This document shows, piece by piece, positions 17,279 through 25,667 of a stretch of DNA of 33,866 bases (positions are counted from its first letter, which is position 1; the number at the start of each line of letters is the position of its first letter). Under the pieces are notes generated by a model. It saw only the letters and a program-made list of their open reading frames with translations, was not told the origin of the DNA and ran no database searches. Source of the DNA: an uncultured Blautia sp. (GTDB lineage: Bacteria; Bacillota; Clostridia; Lachnospirales; Lachnospiraceae); the NCBI GenBank assembly GCA_900539145.1, contig UQAX01000030.1, forward strand, positions 1-33,866. Direction: 5' to 3'. A program made the translations under genes and the position numbers.

Positions 17279-19192
17279 TTAATTTAATTTTTCTATTTCG
17301 TCCATCCAAATTCTCACGCAGGCGTCACTTGGCATACGCAAGTCTCCTCTCGGTGAAACAGATACGCTTCCTACCTTTGGTCCATCCGGCAGACAGGAAC
17401 GCTTAAATTGCTGTGAGAAAAATCTCCAATAGCACTTTTTCATCCATTTTAAAATTTCTTCTTCTGTATAAATTCCCGCAAAGGTTTTCTTGGCAATACG
17501 GTAAATCTTAGAAGGTGAAAAATGAAAACGCAGCATATAATAAAGGAAAAAGTCGTGGAGCTCATAAGGTCCTACTAAATCCTCTGTTTTCTGTGCAATC
17601 TCCCCTTCCTTTGGAGGCAATAATTCCGGACTTACCGGCGTATCTAAAACATCTCTTAAAATTTCTGCAAGCTTTTCTTCTTGGCAAGTATCCGCATAAT
17701 GGCGTACCAAATGGCGTACCATGGTTTTTGGCACACCGCCGTTTACACCGTACATAGACATGTGGTCTCCGTTATACGTAGCCCATCCAAGCGCCAGCTC
17801 TGAGAAATCTCCCGTTCCGATTACCATACCGCCCTGCTGATTGGCAATATCCATAATCACCTGTGTCCGCTCTCTTGCCTGTGCGTTTTCAAAGGTAACG
17901 TCATGCACATTATAGTCATGACCGATATCCTCAAAATGCTGCAAAACAGCCTTTTTAATATCCACCTCCAAAAGCTCTGCCCCAAGACGTTTGGTAAGCT
18001 CACAGGCATTTGTATACGTTCTGTCCGTCGTTCCAAAGCATGGCATAGTCACTGCTGTAATATTCTTTCTGTCCAGTCCCATAAAGTCCATGGCTCTTGC
18101 GGTAACCAGAAGTGCAAGGGTGGAGTCCAGACCTCCTGAAATTCCAAGAACAGCAGATTTACATTTTGTATGCTCCATTCTTTTTTTCAGTCCCATTGCC
18201 TGTATGGTAAGAATTTCTTCGCATCTTTTGGCTCTTTCCGTATCACAGTCCGGTACAAAAGGATTTTTTGCAAAATTGTTTTCAAGTTCTGTTTCTTCCA
18301 ACGGCAAATGGAAAGAAATATGAAGGCGCTTCTCTCCTTTTTCTTCCAGCCATGTGGAAATTCTTCTTCGCTCTCCACGAAGCTTCTGAATATCCAATAC
18401 GCCATAAACCGTTTCATTTTTAAATAACGGTGCTTCTGCAAGAAGACTGCCGTTTTCGCAGATTAAATTCTGTCCTCCGAAAACCAAATCCTGCGTAGAC
18501 TCACCGTTTCCGGCAGTGGCATACACATATCCGCATAAAAGTCTTGCGGACTGCCCTTTTATCAGGTCTCTGCGATATTCTGATTTTCCTGCAATTTCAT
18601 CACTGGCGGATAAATTTACGATTACATTGGCTCCTGCCATGGCATGAAACAGTCCCGGTGATGCAGGTGTCCAGACATCCTCGCAGATTTCTGCCGCAAC
18701 ACAAAGCTGAGGCATTTCCTCACATTCAAACAGTACCTTACTTCCAAAGGAAACCATTTTATCGCCTAATTTTATCTCGCCTTCTATGTCTCTGCCGGAA
18801 GTAAAATATCTTGCCTCGTAAAATTCCCCATAATTAGGAATACTGTGTTTTGGAATAATTCCCAGAATTTCTCCTCTGTTAATTGCTGCCGCCGTATTAT
18901 AAAGCTTCCCGTTATACTCCAAAGGAAGCCCTACAAAAATCAGCCCTTCGGTGTCCTTTAATTCCTCTGCCAAAACCAAAAGCTGCTGTTTTGCTGACTG
19001 CAACAAAGTTTCATTAAAAAATAAATCATGGCAGGTATAGCCTGTAATACACAGCTCAGGAAAAACCAGAATTCTGGCTCCTGCTGCACTCATTTCCTTT
19101 GCCTTTTTTATAATTTCCTGTGTGTTATGGATGCAATCTGCCACTTCAATTTGCGGTGTTGCCGCTGCTACTTTTATGAAACCATCCTTCAT
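17279..19192 (-). CDS. nadE: Glutamine-dependent NAD+ synthetase
   Basis: This 637-residue enzyme makes NAD+ from deamido-NAD+, ATP and glutamine. The N-terminal nitrilase-type glutaminase domain (about 5-290) has the Glu-Lys-Cys triad at E46 (FPELC), K115 (IPKHSIPN) and C170 (AAEICEDVW). The C-terminal synthetase domain contains the ATP-pyrophosphatase P-loop SGGLDST at 352-358, then IGTGDFSELALGWATYNGDH. The two-domain form and length fit glutamine-using NadE. It lies 26 bases after hslO on the same strand, probably in one operon with the methyltransferase gene. Its 3' end faces the long hairpin element. Confidence 0.97.
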   Translation of the reverse strand: MKDGFIKVAAATPQIEVADCIHNTQEIIKKAKEMSAAGARILVFPELCITGYTCHDLFFNETLLQSAKQQLLVLAEELKDTEGLIFVGLPLEYNGKLYNTAAAINRGEILGIIPKHSIPNYGEFYEARYFTSGRDIEGEIKLGDKMVSFGSKVLFECEEMPQLCVAAEICEDVWTPASPGLFHAMAGANVIVNLSASDEIAGKSEYRRDLIKGQSARLLCGYVYATAGNGESTQDLVFGGQNLICENGSLLAEAPLFKNETVYGVLDIQKLRGERRRISTWLEEKGEKRLHISFHLPLEETELENNFAKNPFVPDCDTERAKRCEEILTIQAMGLKKRMEHTKCKSAVLGISGGLDSTLALLVTARAMDFMGLDRKNITAVTMPCFGTTDRTYTNACELTKRLGAELLEVDIKKAVLQHFEDIGHDYNVHDVTFENAQARERTQVIMDIANQQGGMVIGTGDFSELALGWATYNGDHMSMYGVNGGVPKTMVRHLVRHYADTCQEEKLAEILRDVLDTPVSPELLPPKEGEIAQKTEDLVGPYELHDFFLYYMLRFHFSPSKIYRIAKKTFAGIYTEEEILKWMKKCYWRFFSQQFKRSCLPDGPKVGSVSVSPRGDLRMPSDACVRIWMDEIEKLN

Positions 19193-19218
19193 TACTTACC
19201 ACACCTTTCTTGCTTCTT

Positions 19219-20100
19219 TTATTTTCTGCACGCTTTTAAAATATTCTTTAATTCTTCTACTGTAAAAATATAATTCTTATTGCAGAAATGACAATTCATT
19301 TCAATTTCTTTTCCTTCATCAATCAGTTCCTGAATTTCTTTTCTTCCGATACTGATCAATGCTTTTTCTACTCTCTCTTTTGTACAATTACAATGGAACT
19401 GGGTAGGTACTTTTTCATTGATTTCCAAATCAAATCCTGCAAGAAGTGTTTCCAAAAGACTCTCCGGTGTATGTCCTTTCTCTAACAGCTCTGTTACAGA
19501 AGTTACATTTTTTAAATTTTCTTCCAGTTTTTCAATTACTGCTTCTTCTGTAAACGGCATAAGCTGAATAATAAAGCCCCCAGCCTGTTTCACTGTATTA
19601 TCTTTTTCCATAAGAACACCCAGTCCTACAGAAGATGGAACCTGTTCACTGGTAGCAAAATAATAAGTTAAATCTTCTGCAATTTCACTAGTCTGTAAAA
19701 CAGTCTGCCCTACATAAGGCTCTTTTAACCCCATATCCTTAATAACATTCATAAAACCTACACCTACAGCACCGGCAACATCTAATTTTCCTTTTTCGTT
19801 AGCATGAATAACCACATTAGGATTACCCACATAGCCCTTTACATTTCCTTTTGAGTCTGCAGTCACTGTCATTCCATTTAAAGGACCTCCTGCTTTCACC
19901 TGTAAGGTTAAAAGATCTTTCTCGCCTTTCATCATAATTCCCATCATGGAACCTGCTGTCAAAAGACGCCCCAGTGCAGCCGTTGCCACAGGGCTGGTGT
20001 TATGCGCTGCTCTGGCAAATTCCACCATTTCTCTCGTTGTAGCAGCAAATGCACGAATTTGACTGTTAGCTGCAGTAGCTCTTACAATATAATCTTTCAT
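19219..20100 (-). CDS. hslO: Redox-regulated chaperone Hsp33
   Basis: This 293-residue protein is the Hsp33 holdase, which binds unfolding proteins when oxidised. The N-terminal substrate-binding domain starts with DYIVRATAANSQIRAFAATT and includes RLLTAGSMMGIMMK. The C-terminal redox switch has the four zinc-binding cysteines C237, C239 (CNC) and C270, C273 (CHFC), so the switch is intact. The spacing CxC...CxxC is the family standard. The gene begins four bases after the methyltransferase stop with its GGAG site inside that gap and the end of the previous gene, indicating coupling, and nadE follows. Confidence 0.97.
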   Translation of the reverse strand: MKDYIVRATAANSQIRAFAATTREMVEFARAAHNTSPVATAALGRLLTAGSMMGIMMKGEKDLLTLQVKAGGPLNGMTVTADSKGNVKGYVGNPNVVIHANEKGKLDVAGAVGVGFMNVIKDMGLKEPYVGQTVLQTSEIAEDLTYYFATSEQVPSSVGLGVLMEKDNTVKQAGGFIIQLMPFTEEAVIEKLEENLKNVTSVTELLEKGHTPESLLETLLAGFDLEINEKVPTQFHCNCTKERVEKALISIGRKEIQELIDEGKEIEMNCHFCNKNYIFTVEELKNILKACRK

Positions 20101-20104
20101 ATTT

Positions 20105-20884
20105 CTATTTCTCCTGTTGTCTTGTTTTTCCTTTTTCTCTTGCTATGATATATACTCTCTCACTGACTGCTCTTGGTGGTCGATGAGTAAAAGCATCGTA
20201 TACAGCTACAAATTCCATACCTGCCTTTGCCAGAAGATTTTTTACTTCTTCCATATCATAAGCTCTCTGATAATGAATTTCTTCGTACTTTCTGTACATA
20301 TTTTTTCCTGCTTCTTCCTCCGGAATAAATAATGTCAAATCATACTCATTAATCTGTTCTTCACAGTCATAATAGTTATCCCAGATAAAGCTGGCTGTAT
20401 CCCTGTTTTCTGCAATGGTACACTCACCTAAAATTTCTTCATATTTATATTTGGTATTCATGTCAAATATAAATACCCCACCCGGATCAAGATAATTATT
20501 GACTAATTTAAATACTTTAAGCAAATCCTCCGGCTCAATGACGTAATTTATGCTGTCACATATAGAAACTATCGCACGCACTGTTCCATATAATTCAAAA
20601 GAGCGCATATCCTGTAAAAGATACAAAATATCGTCTTTTGTCTTTCCTTCTTTTTCAAGAGCAATCTCCAGCATATCGGGAGAATTATCAATTCCTATCA
20701 TATCATAGCCTGCTCTTGATAAAAGTCTTGTTGCTTTCCCTGTACCACATCCTAACTCTAATACCAATCCGTCCTGTACGCCATATTCCTTCAACAGACC
20801 GATTAAATATCTGCACCATTCTCTGTATGGAATGTTGTCCATAAACATATCATACACACTGGCAAAACTTTCATAAGAACTCAT
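20105..20884 (-). CDS. Class I SAM-dependent methyltransferase
   Basis: This 259-residue protein has a Rossmann methyltransferase domain. The SAM-binding motif I LELGCGTGKAT lies at about residues 41-51 and the acidic loop GIDNSPDMLEIA follows; motif II-like VRAIVSICDSINYVI and FIFDMNTKYKYEE continue the fold. The N-terminal YESFASVYDMFMDNIPYREWC is common in a Firmicute group of small-molecule or unassigned methyltransferases. The substrate is unknown. It is the first gene of the operon with hslO and nadE. The start ATG follows AAGGAGAACAGA. No clear promoter was identified with confidence upstream. Confidence 0.85.
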   Translation of the reverse strand: MSSYESFASVYDMFMDNIPYREWCRYLIGLLKEYGVQDGLVLELGCGTGKATRLLSRAGYDMIGIDNSPDMLEIALEKEGKTKDDILYLLQDMRSFELYGTVRAIVSICDSINYVIEPEDLLKVFKLVNNYLDPGGVFIFDMNTKYKYEEILGECTIAENRDTASFIWDNYYDCEEQINEYDLTLFIPEEEAGKNMYRKYEEIHYQRAYDMEEVKNLLAKAGMEFVAVYDAFTHRPPRAVSERVYIIAREKGKTRQQEK

Positions 20885-20971
20885 TTCTGTTCTCCTTTAC
20901 TTTCCTAATCTCTTTATACTATCATGAACTGAAACACCTTGCAACTGCGGAAATTTATGATTATTTAACAG

Positions 20972-21000
20972 TTGTAAGTCTTTTTTTCATCTGCTATACT
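20972..21000 (+). promoter_or_regulatory. Promoter of the Rpn-like gene
   Basis: TTGTAA (20972-20977) and TATACT (20995-21000) are separated by exactly 17 bases, followed by a 39-base leader with GGAGG seven bases before the start codon. Confidence 0.65.
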
Positions 21001-21039
21001 TTACTTTATAGAATTCCTCTGTAAGATGGAGGAAAAAAT

Positions 21040-21906
21040 ATGAATACCTTATTAAAAAATCTTACAATTAAAAATAACTTTATGTTTGCAGCAGTCATGT
21101 CAGATGAAGAAAATTGCAAAGGCTTTTTAGAGCGTGCTCTTTCTATTAAAATCGCCCATGTAGAAATCAGTACAGAGAAAAGTATTGTTTATCATCCGGA
21201 GTATAAAGGCGTACGACTAGACGTTTATGCAAAAGATGGAAACAATACACGTTATAACGTAGAGATGCAGGTGCTAAAACAGCCGGCTCTTGGTCGCAGA
21301 AGTCGTTATTATCAAAGCCAGATGGATATGGAGCTTTTAGCAAAGGGATGTGAATATGAAGAACTTCCTGATAGCTATGTAATTTTTCTCTGTGACTTTG
21401 ATCCTTTTGGTGAAAGGAAATACCGATATACTTTTCGCACAGCTTGTGAGGAAACTAAAAAGGTATCTTTAAAAGACGGACGCTGTATTATGTTCCTGAA
21501 CACCTGTGGAGAAGATGAAGAAGATGTGCCAAAGGAGCTGGTTTCTTTTCTGAGATTTGTACATGCAGACTTAAAAGAAAGTCAAAAGGATTTTCAAGAT
21601 GATTATGTAAGGCAAGTGCAGAAATCAGTCACCCATATCAAGGGGAGCAGGGAAATGGAGGAGAGATTTATGCTTTTGGAATTATTAATGCAAGATGAAC
21701 GCAGAGAGGGAAGAAAAGAAGGTATGCAGCAAGGTCAACTAAAAATGGCAAAGAAAATGCTTCAGATGACCTTAGAAAAATTCGGACAATTATCGGACAC
21801 TCTTTTAAAAACTTTACAAGAGCAGCAGGATATAGAAGTAATTGAAACTTGGATGCAGACAGCATTAACCGCCCAATCACTGGATGAATTTATTTCTAAA
21901 ATGTAA
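21040..21906 (+). CDS. Rpn family recombination-promoting nuclease / PD-(D/E)XK transposase-like protein
   Basis: This 288-residue protein belongs to the Rpn/PDDEXK family of putative nucleases once annotated as transposases. The start LTIKNNFMFAAVMSDEENC matches the family's N-terminal helix. The catalytic set is RLDVYAKD (Asp) followed by YNVEMQV (Glu-x-Gln variant), then SRYYQSQMDMELLAKG and the IFLCDFDPFG segment. The C-terminal third is a charged helix (RREGRKEGMQQGQLK and onward) of a variable type known to be repeat-rich. Such genes are spread widely and may be mobile or defence-related; E. coli RpnA promotes recombination. It is monocistronic with its own promoter and a hairpin after it. 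No terminal inverted repeats were found. Confidence 0.85.
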   Translation: MNTLLKNLTIKNNFMFAAVMSDEENCKGFLERALSIKIAHVEISTEKSIVYHPEYKGVRLDVYAKDGNNTRYNVEMQVLKQPALGRRSRYYQSQMDMELLAKGCEYEELPDSYVIFLCDFDPFGERKYRYTFRTACEETKKVSLKDGRCIMFLNTCGEDEEDVPKELVSFLRFVHADLKESQKDFQDDYVRQVQKSVTHIKGSREMEERFMLLELLMQDERREGRKEGMQQGQLKMAKKMLQMTLEKFGQLSDTLLKTLQEQQDIEVIETWMQTALTAQSLDEFISKM

Positions 21907-22365
21907 TACTTGAATAATCTATAACACAAAAACAATTCAAAATACCCGCAAACATTGAATATTTCCAAGGTTTGCGGGCAACTCTAAACTTTTCAATGCC
22001 ATTTCAGGCAAAATTTCAAAAAATACAGAGGAATTCTATTGTTGTATCCTATTCTTTTTTGTTATATACTTTTCTTATCTTGTTTTAGACTTAGAAGGGA
22101 GATTATTACTGTGAAAAAAGTAAATTAAGCCAAAATCGTGGAATAGACACAAAAAACAGGCTCACACAGTGAACCGATTAAAGAGTATTCCCACCTAAGC
22201 AAAGAGGCGCACCTGCACATCAATAAACAAACGGGTGGGTGCATCTGATATCGATGCCGGGATGCCTTAATAATTAAATCTATTGTAACACTAAAATTTG
22301 AAGGTGTGAAACACTTTCATTACTATTTGTGCCGTCACCTGAAAGGCGGCGGAATGGAGATTATT
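21907..22365 (+). other. Long noncoding leader before hicB with 11-bp direct repeats
   Basis: No ORF of useful length is seen. A hairpin CCCGCAAAC / GTTTGCGGG (21945-21978) probably ends the Rpn transcript. A promoter-like pair, TTGTAT (22042-22047) and TATACT (22065-22070) with 17-base spacing, would give a leader of about 290 bases. This contains a five-codon GTG ORF (22111-22128) behind a GAAGGGAG site, then hairpins GGCTCAC / GTGAACC (22159-22175) and GCATC / GATGC (22241-22257), with GCACC (22209-22213) able to pair with GGTGC (22238-22242). The 11-mer GGAGATTATTA occurs at 22098-22108 and again at 22356-22366, both copies just before a start codon. No known riboswitch was recognised. 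Confidence 0.5.
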
Positions 22366-22644
22366 ATGAAATTTATATATCCTGCTGTTTTCAGCAAAAC
22401 AGATGACGGAAACTATCAGGGATATTTTCCTGATTTAGAATGTTGTTATGCAAAGGGCGACACCTTGGAAGATGCTGTTGACGATGCCAATGAAGCCGCT
22501 TACAACTGGATTAGCCTTGAGCTTTCTGAAGAAGACTGTTCCCTGCCTTCTGTTTCAGATGTCAGTGATATGAATTTAAAGGAAGGGGATATTGTAAGAA
22601 ATATTTCCGTAAATATCCGTTTTTATGAGGGCTGGGACGAATAA
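22366..22644 (+). CDS. HicB-like antitoxin family protein, solitary
   Basis: This 92-residue protein begins MKFIYPAVFSKTDDGNYQGYFPDL and continues with the helix GDTLEDAVDDANEAAYNWI, the RNase H-like partial fold of the HicB family. HicB proteins usually neutralise a HicA mRNA-cleaving toxin encoded next door and repress the operon. Here no HicA-like ORF lies upstream or downstream, and no C-terminal DNA-binding domain is present, so this is a lone family member that may have another role. The start at 22366 follows GGAG by six bases; a longer reading from 22306 has no such site. The C-terminal SVNIRFYEGWDE is ordinary for the family. Confidence 0.8.
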   Translation: MKFIYPAVFSKTDDGNYQGYFPDLECCYAKGDTLEDAVDDANEAAYNWISLELSEEDCSLPSVSDVSDMNLKEGDIVRNISVNIRFYEGWDE

Positions 22645-22672
22645 AAATTTTTGAAAAATAAATTTTATTACA

Positions 22673-22707
22673 GAAGAGGCTGTTGTATTAAGTGCAACTG
22701 CCTCTTC
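22673..22707. terminator. Bidirectional terminator-like hairpin between hicB and the Bce module
   Basis: An 8-bp perfect stem GAAGAGGC / GCCTCTTC, with an inner TTG / CAA pair, stands between converging genes. T-runs lie some bases away on each side (22716-22721 on the plus side; AT-rich on the minus side), so termination strength is uncertain. Confidence 0.6.
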
Positions 22708-22719
22708 GCCCTACGATTT

Positions 22720-22797
22720 TTACATATTTACAATAACCACGAACCCTAATAAGACAACCATGCAAACGATTCCGATAAAAGTAAGAATATTTATCAT
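22720..22797 (-). CDS. 25-residue membrane peptide coupled to the Bce-type permease
   Basis: A minus-strand ORF of 25 codons starts on the last base of the permease stop codon (TAATG overlap). It has a good site, AGAGGTG, seven bases before its ATG, which lies inside the last permease codons. The peptide begins MINILTF, continues with Ile, Val, Leu, Phe and Gly, and ends VIVNM; it has no charged residue and would form one membrane helix. The overlap means it is almost certainly translated with the permease if it is real. Small single-helix peptides are known as partners of several bacterial transporters, so a role as a permease subunit or modulator is plausible, but no family is recognised. 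A terminator-like hairpin follows at 22673-22707. Confidence 0.6.
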   Translation of the reverse strand: MINILTFIGIVCMVVLLGFVVIVNM

Positions 22798-24809
22798 TAT
22801 TTTTCACCTCTGATTATTCTCAAAGAACACATCTGTGCAATAAGGAAATATCCTCCATAGAAAAACAATACTAAAATCACTGCTGCCGTAAGTCCCGGCA
22901 AAATACTCTGTTCTCCGTAAATAGAAAGCAACTGATTACATACCTGAATACCGAAAATGGAGTGAATACTCGCCACCAAAACAGGCAAACCGAAAAACAT
23001 ACTGTTTTGTTTCCATAAAACGCCTCTGATTTTTCTTTCTTCGCATCCCAGTTTCCTCAAAATTTCATATTTATCTTTGCTGTCTGCTGCATCAGAAAGC
23101 ACCTTCAAGGACAAAATCGCCGCTCCTGAAAGTAAAAAGCTAATTCCCAGATACATTCCTAAGAAAATATACATGGCGCTTGTACCGATACTGTCATCAA
23201 TAATATTGGAACGTGTGGCAGTAACAACCGGATAAGTAACTTCCCATGAATTTTTCATATTGTTGGAAATCTGCTTATCTACCATAGTTCTAAATTTTTT
23301 GCTGTCATTTTTATAATTGGCGGCAATATAATTAGTATCCTCCTTGCATTGGGAGAAATCCGCTTCATCGGGAAGAAGTAAAATCCCCATATTGTATTTG
23401 TCATAATTCATCATGACAAATCCGTCCTGACAAGCCTTTTCTTTTGCACGGTATGTCTTTCCCTGAAAACTAATCTCCTGATTTTCTTTCAATCCGCTGT
23501 TAAACAGTTTCACAGAACCCTCCTGATTTGCCACAATCAGATATTCGTCTTCCTTCAAGCTATATGTTTTTTTGTTATACCGCTTGGCAAATTTATTATA
23601 ATCGCCTACTTTCATGACTTCCACCGGAGCATTGGCAAATTCTTCTCCATAAAACTCCGCATTCTCCAGCAAATAATCTCCTAAAACCGCTGCATTTGTG
23701 ATTTCCTCACTTTGGAGAGAATACGCTTCTGTAATATCACAAAAGGCATCCATCGATATCTTTTTCTCCTCGAACACATCTGCAATGGTCTTATGGTCTT
23801 CTGCCACGTATTTTTCCATAGAAATATCCATAGGCGCCATCTCATCTACCAATTTATCCTTGTAAGCCTTTCTGGTAAACACAGACGTAATAATACAGAC
23901 TGTCATAAAAAGCAAAAGACAGATAATCGTTGCAGACGCTACCATAGAATTTAATTTATTGGAAATCTCTCCTACTGCAAAAGAGTTTAATCCTTTATAA
24001 TATACCTTTGATGCCTTCCCTGCCATCGCTGCAAAAAATCCGGAAACAGACCAGAACACCAGAAACGTTCCGATAATTCCTAAAATAATCTGGGTAAATA
24101 CATCTACTTCCGTAGTAAGAGCTTGTGCATTACCTGTTACATTATGGTAAGCATATCCTAAAATCACCCATGCCAGAATAAAAATCAAAACACTGAGAAT
24201 TGGATTTTTCAAAATATTTTTCTCTTTTTTCTTCTCTGCAGTCAGAAAGCGGATTAATCTTGCACGGCTGATTTCCCATGTATTTAAAATCATCACGACA
24301 ATATAAATCACCAGAAAATAAAATACAGATTTTACAATCGCTTTCCCAGACACAGTAAATACAAATTTTGATAAATCTGCCTCAAAAATTTTCGACACAA
24401 AAAGGGACATGAACTGAGAAAGACCAATTCCCACCAGAAGTCCTGCTCCCAGTGAAATAATTCCCATAAAGACTGTTTCTATCCACAACATTCCCGAAAT
24501 CTGTGTTTTCTTCATACCTAATGTAAGATAAACAGCAAATTCTTTTTTTCTCTTTTTCAGCATAAAACGGCTGGCATATACAATCAGATATCCTAAAATA
24601 AAAGACACAAATATGCTGACAGCCTCTAAAGCACTATTCATCATGTCAATAATTTCCGCCTTTGCCTTTGTCACTTCCATCATGGCTGTCTGAGTTTCAA
24701 TAGCATTAAAAATATAAAAAACTGCCACACCTAAAATCAAAGTGAAAAAATATACCGAATAATCCCGAATACTCTTTTTAAAATTCTTTCTGGAAAGATT
24801 AAACAACAT
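22797..24809 (-). CDS. Bce-type ABC transporter permease
   Basis: This 670-residue protein has the BceB/VraG layout: an FtsX-like N-terminal part with helices at about 20-40, 60-85, 105-135, 150-175, 200-220 and 230-260, then one helix (about 285-310), a large outside domain (about 315-520) and three C-terminal helices. Such permeases recognise peptide antibiotics such as bacitracin or lantibiotics and signal to the partner kinase through the large domain. Recognisable segments are SRFMLKKRKKEFAVYLTLGMKK and LRKLGCEERKIRGVLWKQ. It overlaps the ATPase gene by 11 bases and is followed by a coupled 25-residue ORF. The peptide it handles cannot be told from sequence. Confidence 0.9.
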   Translation of the reverse strand: MLFNLSRKNFKKSIRDYSVYFFTLILGVAVFYIFNAIETQTAMMEVTKAKAEIIDMMNSALEAVSIFVSFILGYLIVYASRFMLKKRKKEFAVYLTLGMKKTQISGMLWIETVFMGIISLGAGLLVGIGLSQFMSLFVSKIFEADLSKFVFTVSGKAIVKSVFYFLVIYIVVMILNTWEISRARLIRFLTAEKKKEKNILKNPILSVLIFILAWVILGYAYHNVTGNAQALTTEVDVFTQIILGIIGTFLVFWSVSGFFAAMAGKASKVYYKGLNSFAVGEISNKLNSMVASATIICLLLFMTVCIITSVFTRKAYKDKLVDEMAPMDISMEKYVAEDHKTIADVFEEKKISMDAFCDITEAYSLQSEEITNAAVLGDYLLENAEFYGEEFANAPVEVMKVGDYNKFAKRYNKKTYSLKEDEYLIVANQEGSVKLFNSGLKENQEISFQGKTYRAKEKACQDGFVMMNYDKYNMGILLLPDEADFSQCKEDTNYIAANYKNDSKKFRTMVDKQISNNMKNSWEVTYPVVTATRSNIIDDSIGTSAMYIFLGMYLGISFLLSGAAILSLKVLSDAADSKDKYEILRKLGCEERKIRGVLWKQNSMFFGLPVLVASIHSIFGIQVCNQLLSIYGEQSILPGLTAAVILVLFFYGGYFLIAQMCSLRIIRGEK

Positions 24810-25566
24810 GATTTAAGTCACCTCCCAGAAGTGAAATCACATGAATAATTTCATTAAAGAATTCCTTTCTGTTGCTGTTTCCCTTTCGCAGTTCATGGAA
24901 TAACTTACCGTCTTTCATGAACAAGACACGCTTTGCATAGCTTGCAGAAAAAGCATCATGAGTTACCATTAAAATAGTTGCCTGCATTGCCTCATTCATA
25001 TACTGCAAGCTGCCAAGAAACATCCCTGCACTTTGAGAGTCCAAAGCTCCTGTTGGCTCATCTGCCAAAATCAAGGAAGGTTCTGTCACTATTGCTCTTG
25101 CACAGGCAATTCTCTGCCGCTGTCCGCCTGACATTTCATAAGGATATTTCTTTAAAGTTTCCGCCACATTCAGCTTTTCGCTGATTTTTCTTACTCTTTT
25201 CTTAATTTCTTCCGATTTTTTCCCTTGTATCTGAAGAGCAAGCGCAATATTATCAAAGGCATTTAAGGTATCTAAGAGATTAAAATCCTGAAAAATAAAT
25301 CCCAACTGCTCTCTGCGGAACCTCATCAGTACATTCCCTTTTAACCTTGTAATATCCTGCCCTTCCAACAAAACATGACCGCTTGTCACCTTATCAATGG
25401 TGGAAATACAGTTTAAAAGTGTTGTCTTCCCCGAGCCGCTGGCGCCCATAATTGCTGTAAATTCTCCTTTATTTACCTGAAAGCTAATATCATTTACTGC
25501 CTTTGTAAGACTCGTCTTATTCCCATAAAATTTCACCAGATTTTGAACTTCTAATAGCGTTCCCAT
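24799..25566 (-). CDS. Bce-type ABC transporter ATP-binding protein
   Basis: This 255-residue ATPase drives the neighbouring permease. The Walker A motif GASGSGKTT is at residues 41-49, the Q-loop is in LGFIFQDFNLLDT, the signature is MSGGQRQRIACARAIV, the Walker B is LILADEPTGALD, and the switch His is in MVTHDAFSASYA. The LolD/MacB/BceA subfamily is clear from the EPTGALDSQ segment. The end, after KLFHELRKGNSNRKEFF, is a short helical tail seen in BceA-like proteins. Start follows GGGAGGTACAAA. The gene has its own promoter and BceR-like box upstream, so it can be induced separately from the two-component genes. Confidence 0.95.
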   Translation of the reverse strand: MGTLLEVQNLVKFYGNKTSLTKAVNDISFQVNKGEFTAIMGASGSGKTTLLNCISTIDKVTSGHVLLEGQDITRLKGNVLMRFRREQLGFIFQDFNLLDTLNAFDNIALALQIQGKKSEEIKKRVRKISEKLNVAETLKKYPYEMSGGQRQRIACARAIVTEPSLILADEPTGALDSQSAGMFLGSLQYMNEAMQATILMVTHDAFSASYAKRVLFMKDGKLFHELRKGNSNRKEFFNEIIHVISLLGGDLNHVV

Positions 25567-25596
25567 TTTGTACCTCCCATTCTTTTTTCAAGTATC

Positions 25597-25602
25597 ATTA
25601 TA
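25597..25602 (-). promoter_or_regulatory. -10 box of the Bce transporter operon
   Basis: A perfect TATAAT on the minus strand lies about 30 bases before the ATPase start codon. The -35 position holds only a poor match, which suits dependence on an activator. The palindrome at 25638-25667 is centred about 60 bases upstream of the expected transcription start. Confidence 0.5.
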
Positions 25603-25637
25603 CTTTTTCCATTCTGACTAAACCATTTCTTTGTATA

Positions 25638-25667
25638 AAATAACCTTACATTGCTGTAAGGTTATTT
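25638..25667. promoter_or_regulatory. BceR-type operator that may double as terminator
   Basis: A perfect 13-bp palindrome AAATAACCTTACA - 4 nt - TGTAAGGTTATTT contains TTACA-N4-TGTAA, the inverted repeat reported for BceR-like response regulators. It spans the stop codon of the kinase gene. As RNA on the minus strand it forms a 13-bp stem with a GCAA loop followed by TTTTAT, so it could also end the kinase transcript. Confidence 0.65.

Noticed and set aside
21040..21906. Rpn-like gene as part of a complete insertion sequence
   Set aside because: No terminal inverted repeats or target duplications flank it, and it has its own ordinary promoter and hairpin.
22141..22266. Known riboswitch or ribozyme in the hicB leader
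   Set aside because: I compared by eye the motifs of SAM, cobalamin, c-di-GMP, T-box, fluoride, THF, hammerhead and twister RNAs; none fitted. It remains an unclassified structured segment.
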